In this document: positions 47,632-56,700 of the stretch, in pieces
Layout: every line of letters begins with the position of its first letter
How positions within the stretch are numbered: the stretch's first letter is position 1
Origin: Streblospio benedicti
Lineage: Eukaryota > Annelida > Polychaeta > Spionida > Spionidae
NCBI GenBank assembly: GCA_019095985.1
Contig: CM032661.1
Location: 29,741,636 to 29,805,635 of the forward strand
Length of the DNA: 64,000 nt
Reading direction: 5' to 3'
Made by a program: the position numbers and the translations under genes
The notes under the pieces: generated by a model
Databases searched by the model: none
What the model was told of the DNA's origin: nothing
The model's input: the letters and a program-made list of their open reading frames with translations, nothing else

Positions 47632-50010
47632 TAACAGATAATTTTTTTTGCAAAAATTAAGTATATTTTAAAAAATAATTTGTCCATCTTTTACATTTTC
47701 ATACAGACTTAATGGAATTCATATATTACATGTACAGATTTTTGGTAGATGTTTAAGATATTGGTTGTAAGATATAAGGTTTATTTGATCTATAGTCATA
47801 TATTTAGGCTATATGACAAATACATGCAAACTGCATCTGTTATACTATAATGATCATGTGTATTGATATTTATACATATTGAACAGTTTTTTTCTCTTTG
47901 ACTTCCACATATGTATTTTTTAAATTTATATTAAAGCACTGCAGTTAGCCCTTTATGCAAGCTGGATATTTTGGAAAGTTAATTTTGAAATTCTTTGAAT
48001 GTTGAAGGGTTAAAAACTTAAAATATATATGTATTAAGTATCACTATCTTAATTTGATGATGATGATTATTGTATTTATCAATCAAGTCTTGTATAAAAA
48101 CTGAATACATATTACATGTATACAACACCTTAGCTAACAAAGTTATCAATATAATTATAGTTTTAAAAGGGCATCTACAGTAATGATTGTATAGTTTAAC
48201 AAGATAAATGCTTAAGTGTTTTCAATGCATATTGAACTAGTAAGGACCATTAAAATCATTAGATGAAGAAAATATGTGTAAGTACTTTTAGATTGGAAAA
48301 TTATAATGAATACCGTAATCCCTAGTGTCATTATGTTCTCCATTTGTAGAATATTGTCACTCAATAAACTCAAAAATGTTTGAAGAAATTGTCCATGGGA
48401 TTCACATCTTGATGAATTCAGTTTAGTTTTCACCATTGTACACAAATGAGAAATTTGCATGTGTAATGAATTTTAAGAGGAAAATTGTAGTTAGTAAAAT
48501 GCAAATTACAAGTGCACAATTTGCATAACATTTTTTAATGCTGTTAGGGCAAGGAACAGATTGAAATTCGTTTTTTCAACCATACGTATACAAAAATACT
48601 TCATAATTTTTCCGTCAAATGATTTTTTTGCTGCTACCAGTTGTTTTTCAAAATAAGCTTGCTACTTTTATGAATTATACTTATTGTAGGACAATTCGTA
48701 CTGTAATAAATTAGTTGTGTTTACCAATTCATGCTAACATTAGGGATAACCTAAATTAGTGTCCATATTGCTTATGGTTTACATGTATGTAAACCATGTA
48801 ACTACAATTCCATCTGAATGTATGTTTATATATTGTGAAACAAAAGGAATAGCTTAGAAATAGCAAAAAATTGTGGTTCTATATAACCGTAACATGACCT
48901 GATTTCTTTTTGTAGTGAAAGGTCAAACTGTTCATGTGAACTTTGAAATTTTGAATGATGTTGGGAAATGTGATATATCTCGTAATAGATATTAATTGAT
49001 GAAGTCTAGGAAATCTTTTACTCAGGGTAAAAATGGGTAGAATCCAAAATGGAGTGAAAATAAGAAAGTTCACATTCTATTTGTAGCAGACGCACGGGTA
49101 AAATTGTTCCAAGTGATGATTGTTGAAGAAAAAAGTCCCTGCAATATGTGAATCTTAGGAAATTTTTTGTCGTTGTTCTTTATTTTATCATGTGTTTGTT
49201 TATTATAGAATTTTTATAGGTTTGCAAGCTGTGTAAATATATATCATTAGCGACGTGAGAGATATACACTGTATGAGCAATACTAATACTAATAAACTAA
49301 TGAATCGTAAATTATTGTTGTTATTGTAAGTGGTATGTAAAATTTTACTATCATGAATTTCCCACGATGAAAATATTAAAAATAATTTTGTATACACATA
49401 AAATCTTTGGATTATTTTGATAAAAGTAATCAATCAGTATTTTAAAACTATGCTAACCTCACAATATTACAATTTTTCTACTCTCTTTTTCTGTACATAC
49501 CCCGGCCGAAGTAATGTCCATGTTAGTAACCTAATACATTCACAGTTACTATTTCTCCATTCTCCATGATCTCAATAGCTACCAATGATATGGAGGACTG
49601 TCCAGAAATTCAGTTTTTAGAATTAGAATTGGATATTTGCAACCCTGCAATTCTCAATCACAATGTAAACTGAAAGCAGCCGACACAAAAACTGTGAACT
49701 GACACAAATAAAGAATGAGCAGAAAATCGCCTCGCAAATGATCATTTCTCTTGACTATTTCACTACTGAGCAAAAGACCTTGAGGAAATGGGAGCCTTAC
49801 TGAATACCATTGCTGAATATCTTAAAATATTCGTACAAAAGAATGCAATGTGCTGGCAAATTGACTGAATATAATCCTAACCTGACCTAAAAACTGTAAA
49901 TTATGTCTGACACGCCCTAAAAGTGACGTCTGTGATGGTTTGTAAACACAGGAACTTTTACATGTCTGAACATGGCAACCACTAAGGCTTATGATTCACC
50001 ACCAACACAC

Positions 50011-50018
50011 TATAAAAG
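50011..50018 (+). promoter_or_regulatory. Candidate TATA box of the ligase gene
   Basis: TATAAAAG followed by a plausible start region near 50040. A donor-like CAG|GTATAT at ~50133 and an acceptor-like run before 50551 (CTCTTCCCCCAAACTTAG) would give a 5' UTR intron ending one base before the ATG. A second TATAAAT at 50512 would leave a leader of only ~10 nt. Confidence 0.35.
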
Positions 50019-50551
50019 CCGGAAAAGAGCTGAATGGTCATAAACTATTTGGTCAGCTTTGGATAAGCACTAACTTTAACACACTGATAACTAACAGTTC
50101 ACGGTTATCATATAAGACATATAAGACATAACAGGTATATATGATGATTTATGACTAAAGACTCTTTCAAAGAGTTTATTGCAATTCAACATAATATATC
50201 ACTTAATGCTATAGATCTAGATTTTTAATTATGTAGAATGAAAGTACATTTAACAACAGATTTTTTTAAATTAAGAAATATTGTTTTTTCTAAAAAGTGT
50301 AATTCAAAATAATTATAATATATAAATTCACAAAACAATTATCCCAATATATCTATTGACCTTCTCAACATATAGCCCCCAATCCTTTGACTTGCATCAC
50401 CATTTCCCACTATTTTACAATGTTCCACTATATTCCCCCATATCGATCTGCTTCCACAAATTTCGATCTCGCTAGACAAAACCCATACGTATGAATCACA
50501 AACTGCAATCCTATAAATACCGTCATATTACACTCTTCCCCCAAACTTAGA

Positions 50552-50708
50552 ATGGTCAAAGTAGTTGGCAAGCAGAAGTGCAAGTACTGGGGCAAGTGTT
50601 ACCGCAAGGACAAGACCCACAAGGCAAACTTCTTCCATCCGGGGGACATCAGTGACTCAGACTCAGACACAGAGGTAGATGAGCCAGAAGATGACAAGCC
50701 ACAGCAAG
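50552..50708 (+). CDS. Ligase exon 1, first PBZ finger
   Basis: Starts at ATG (aatggtc context) and encodes MVKVVGKQKCKYWGKCYRKD, then THKANFFHPGD. It matches the PBZ pattern CX5CX6HX5H with the CYRK and HPGD signatures. An acidic Ser/Asp linker follows. Donor gtgaag, phase 1. Confidence 0.9.
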
Positions 50709-53700
50709 GTGAAGACTCACTACTTATTTGATGCTATTGATATAACATTTTGATATGATGCATAAAGGATGGACCATTAGATATCTGGTGAGGGTGGTGG
50801 GGGAGGGGGCCTGGGGGGGGGGGGACGAAATGTTTCTTGCGAAACAAAATTTTTTTCAGGGTGGATAGACCAAGGAGACTTTTTTGTGATTTTCACCACA
50901 TTTCATAGACAAACTATATTTTTTTCTACTAGAATCAGAAACAAACGTTTTTCTTTGAAAATTCTGTCACCCCACCATAGATACATGTATCCAAGTGTCC
51001 GTCCCTAAAATAGTGGTTGTTAAATTGGCTCTTAAAACTAAGTCATTGATGTAACATGTACTGTTACTTTGAAATAAATAAATACAAACATGTTTATAAT
51101 TTAATGAGACCTATATGGGTATTTGAGACATCTTTTAATAATTGCATATATTTTGATTTATTCTAAAAATGTCTAACTTAATTGCCCACCACAGTAGGCT
51201 TCTTGTTGCACATGGTAATCATTATTCGATGTAAAGCTTTAATGTTTATCTATTATCTAAAATCATAATGCTTGTGATAAGTTCTGTACACTTCAAATAA
51301 TTTATACTACTTTTATTATGGGCCATTATGTCACAGGAAATTATACACGGATTGCAGATTTATTTTTAACCTCTCTCTGTCCAACTGCTTGGTGTTTGTC
51401 AGATATACATGTACAATGTATGCTGTGGTATTTGCTGACAATGCAGTAATATTGACTGCATTTTGTAGACAAGAAGCCAACATTGGTGGGCAAGTCTGTG
51501 GTGTTCACTGGTGTCTTGACTGGCCAGACGAGGGTTCAGGCCGAGCTAGAAGCAACTAGATATGGCTGTCTAGCTGCAGCCTCTGTCACCAAAGGCGTTG
51601 ATTACCTAATTATGGGAGATGAAGCAGGCAGCAAGGCTGACAAAGCTAAGGCTATGGGTCAGTTTATTTTGTGTTTCCCTTTTAGTTTGCTCTTTTTATA
51701 TGAGCTTTTGCTTTAAAAATTGGTTAAGAAAGCCCGTGGTTTTTCTATTCAATGTACAGTGTAATAAAGCGGCAGATTAATGTTTTGTCTCCAACTGATT
51801 ATACAGGGCTTAGAATAAATTAAAAGTGGTATTGGTAGAAATTTAGATTGTTTTGATACATTTTACAGGGATCACGTGCCTCTCCCAGGCCGAGTGGAAA
51901 GCTCTGATTAAGAAGTCTCAGGAGTACACAGGACCTCGCCTCACCCGCACTCAAAGCCTCACTTACAACGAGGACTCAGCAAATGAGGAGAAGGCGTCTA
52001 CTAGTGCACAGGTACGATTGCGAGGATACGGTACAACAATTGAATCATGAGATCCACTGTTTTATACCACATAACAAAAATCAACTGAACATAAAAAAAG
52101 AAAAAAAAAAGAAAAAACGCAATAGAACTCTACCAATGATCTCAGCCTGAAAGGTCTTAGTCAAATTAAAACCTATTTAAGGTGGGACTGAATTGTGCAC
52201 TGTTTTTTCAAAACATTGACACTAACCACGTAAATTTTGTGCTCTAATGATGTTTTTTTTAACACATTCATAATCTTCGGCATACCATCTTGATAGATCA
52301 TGGTGTTAACATTAAAGTTCGCTCAGTATTTCTGTATAAAGCATGACAACAAACGCTACAACATTAATGTTCGCGGATTACTTTTGTAAGATATGACAAC
52401 AAACTCTACATGTTTTTTCAAAAACATTGACACTAACCACGTAAATTTTGTGCTCTAGTGATGTTTTTTATAACACATTCATAATGTACACTCTAAATAA
52501 TAGAAGGCAAAGAAAGTGGTGAAGTTCAACCCCAAAACGACCATTATTGGAGGAGGCGGGGATGGAGACAGGAAGCGGGCAGCAGCCAATCAGCATGATG
52601 TCAGTGACTCAGAGGTACAGCACGCGTGTTTTACAGAAGAACCTCTCTATTAGGACCACCTTTGGGCCTAGTGGTAGGGGGCCTCAATAGAGAGGTGGTC
52701 TTTATACACTACAGAGCTTCCTTTTGGTAGCTTTATTAAGGTTAGAGACCTTGAAAAGTGGTTTTATTATAGAGATGGTCTCAATAGAGAGGTGGTCCTA
52801 ATTGGAGATTCTACTGTATTTAACACATCGATAACGGATTGATAGCACTATCAGCATTAATGATTTGGATACTCGTGGGGTGTATACAGTTCTCTAGTGA
52901 TCATTTGTGTAGTCATTATAATAATTTATATTTGTTATGGGATGATGCATGGCAACATGTACCGGTAGCCTACTAATTTGTAAGACATAATCATTGACTT
53001 AAACTTCAAAATGGACTTTGTTGATACATAGTTAGAATTTGATGATAATCAAAATGGAGCTATATTGCGATTAAAATGGCATATTTGACATTTCTGTCAT
53101 GCTTATAAATATTACTAGGATGAAGAAGTAAAACCATCTCCACCAAAGCGAAAGCGGTCAGATCCACCTAAAAAAGCTGCTCCTGCTCCTGCTCCAGCTG
53201 CTGCTACTGCTACTGCTGGTATTAACCTTTCTAAAAATCATAAGACTACATAAAGTCAATGTTTGACATGTGTGATAGACTCACAAGAGAATTGTTTTTA
53301 CTTTAAACAATTTAATCTTTGACTTAGAGTCAGGTTTCCATATTATCAATATTGTACCTTGTACTTTGAAGCATAAGAACAAACGTCACATTCCAACATT
53401 GGTTATTTTTTCTGCAGACAAAAAGACGCGTCGTGCGAAGTGCAAGTATTGGGCTGGATGCTTCCGGAAGAACAAAGCACACAAAAAGGAGTTCTGTCAC
53501 CCTGGCGATAGTGATGAGGATGAGGCTGTGGGTGAGAGATCTACTTAATTTCTAGATTGATGTAGAACGTAGAGAGAAAGCATCCAAACCATTACACAAT
53601 ATCACCATTTTTCTGTAGAATAAGATGGTAAACTACGTATATATGATTGATGTGTAAGATTGTTATTCCATAAAATGCTGTTCAATGACGCTCTAGCACA

Positions 53701-56700
53701 CTTGGAGGGTTTGTAAACAGTAGATTCAATAATCCATGAAAAAGCTATTTGCATGCATGGTCATGTTTATAATGGATCAAGAAGTCCCACATCCCTAATA
53801 TTTGCTCTTATTTCTCACATTCCCAGGTCTTTTGGACTTTTTTCCCACATCCCACAAATTTTCAGCCTTTTTCCTCACATCACACTTCATTAGAATTCCA
53901 CATCCCACATTGATACATATCAGGGGTGTAAGATAGTCTTCTTTTAGATGTGTCATCATTACAATCATACATTTGCCATCTTCCTATGTTTTTTACCTTT
54001 ATCCCCCCACATGCCACTTGTTGATAACCCCCACATCCTCATGCATGTTGACCTTTTCTGATTGGCAGATGAGATGGAGACTGATGAGGTGGACCCATCG
54101 TCTCTGCCCACACCCAAGAACCCCATCAAGGATGGCGAGACAGTGAAGGTCGAAGGTCGGCACCAGGCACACACCATGAAACGCACCGGCGACACCTATT
54201 ACTGCGAGTGGGTACTTCATTTAGTGAATGAATTAACTTTTTAAAGTGACTCTCTCTACAAAGTTAGCTTTTTGATGACCACCTCAATGAAAGACCTTCA
54301 GTGAATATTTCTGTAGGCGCTTGGTACTATCCAGCAGATTGAAAGCACAAATACTATTACACGAGGAGTACATCAAATTCATTAAAGTGATCATCTCAGT
54401 AATAAGCTAAACTTGATCTATGTATGAGAAAGCTATATCAGTTCCACTTATTGAAATATGACAGCAGCCATGTGCAACAATAGATAATTTCAATTTCAAT
54501 TTTTCATTAAATGATTGGGAATTACACTGTATATCCACCAACCCACTAGCAACTCGCCCAGGGATGGATACAATTCTTTACATTTTGCCTGTGGCACATC
54601 TAATTTCAGCTGTTACCAGTGGAAGATGTCAAAGCGAGCACCAAACAAACGCACCTGCAAGCACCTGAAGGCGCACCTGGGAGACAAGCATGAGGATGCA
54701 CGGTGCGGGGAAGAGATCACGGCCGGGTCAGAGGTAAGGACACACGACCTTGATGTCCAAAGAATATATCGTAAATCAACCATAGCATTAATATTTTGAT
54801 AAACTCGTAGTTCTTTGTAACCTTTATAGCAAATATTTTCGATCTTGCCTATCACATAATATTTTGATAAACCCATAGTTTTCTTTTATCTTTATAGCAA
54901 ATATTTTCGACCTTGTCTGTCAGACGTTTTTAAGCTGATGTCACACAGGATATGTCATGTCCATCCTATGTTACGTCAGCTTGAAAAAGACTGTCTGACA
55001 GACAAGGTTGAAAATATTTACTACGGTAACAAACTATGGGTTTTTCAAAATATTAATGTTATTGTCATAGTAGAAAGAAACCCAATGAATTTTTTCCATT
55101 TATATCGTAAATATTCATACAAAATCTAAAAGGAGTCTAAGTTGAATAATGATCATTTTATTTTGAAGGGTAGGTTTTTATTTGAACTATGTATTATGTG
55201 AATATGTGATAACGTGTTTCGATGTGGGCCTCTAATGAGTGGGAAACGGCATAAATATTTACGGTGTAAATTTTGGGTCATCTTCACTTGACCTTGAACA
55301 ATCATGATAGTTTTGTTAGATTAAAATGTTGGTGAATAAAGTACTGTGGGAATTTTAACAGTACAAGTGGGCGATAGCAAAACATTCGTGCTGCAACCTT
55401 AATGAGATGAGAGATTTTATGATTATAATCACATTTTATGAATATATGATATCAAATTCATTGCAGGTGATTAACAGAGCACCGCGCCATAAGGCCATAC
55501 CTCAGGTGCTACTGGCCAACAAGTGGGATGAAAAAACGTGAGTCACAAAATCACCAGATTTAACAGCTACATGTGCATTCGATACATGTACATTGTATAT
55601 GTGATAGCTGTTTTATTGTATTATCATCTTTGGCTTATTTTTACTTTATAGTCACATGAATATTCTCTCTGCATATAAACTGATAACAATAAAATTGAAA
55701 AGCAACTTTTTAGTAGATAAAATATTTTCTTTCTCCAGTTACAAGACGCCCAAATGCCTCATTTAAATCTTACACATTCTGGTTCAAGTTTTCGTCTTCA
55801 TATTCTCTGGCTGAATTTATACTTTACTCACCTATTAAGCATGCATAAAACAAACAAAAACCGTTAATAAACAAATATAAAGCAAGCAGACATCAATCAA
55901 ATGCCACTCTCTTTTGCAGAGTGAACCCGACCGGGTGGTGGCTCAGTGAGAAGCTGGATGGAGTGCGTGCGTACTGGGACGGCAAGGCGTTCTACTCCAG
56001 GCTGGGAAACGAGTTCATCCCACCATCATGGTTCATTAAGGTACAAATCAGTTTTCTATAATGAGAGCTATCGAAATTTGCTGGTAGATTTTACTTTTAT
56101 CATCTAGATTCAATTTTGACAGCTAAATCTACGGAGCTATGTTTTCAAAATGCAATTTCCTTTATGCTATATTTTGATATGATTTTTTATGTCTGAGCGA
56201 GTTACGTATAATCGGGGCATTGCAGTAGAATAAAAATCTTTGTGCACAATATTTACCATCAATATTCCCATTTGAAAGAGGCGACTCATATAAGTGTGAT
56301 CTATCTTTTTCATACTTCCATGAAAAGCATATACAAACTATATTTGAAGTAGGCATACATGCTAATAGGCAATAGGCGCATCGGGTGATGATTTAAAAAG
56401 ATATTATTATATAAACCTTCAGGGCTTTCCATCTGACATGACCCTGGATGGAGAACTGTTTGGTGGCAGAGGGAAGTTCCAGTCCACAGTGAGCATTGTG
56501 AAGAACCCAGGTTCAGGCAGGTGGAAGGAAATCAAGTTCCATGTGAGTTTGCTAATTGTCACTGTTAACAAATTTCCAGTTGATTTCATGGTTTTGTAAT
56601 GCATTTTTCTATCTATTCATTAACAGAATACCAACTTATAAAAATTATTCACTCTTTTCATTTATTTCCAATAATAACTAGTTGTCATGTTTTCAGATTT

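Larger units (their letters stand above)
44641..50010. other. NHE 3' UTR and intergenic region
   Basis: About 5.4 kb from the NHE stop to the likely promoter of the ligase gene. Several AATAAA hexamers occur (for example near 48705 and 49690), so the polyadenylation site cannot be chosen. Contains one MITE (45317-45680) and a three-unit tandem repeat (47520). No gene recognised on either strand. Confidence 0.55.

Noticed and set aside
50512-50518. TATAAAT as the ligase TATA box
   Set aside because: It would leave a leader of about 10 nt, and the sequence just before the ATG looks like a splice acceptor; the TATAAAAG at 50011 fits better, though not certain.
54787-55057. microRNA precursor hairpin
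   Set aside because: The arms are too long, extend to defined ends and include a duplicated arm, so it is a fold-back transposon.
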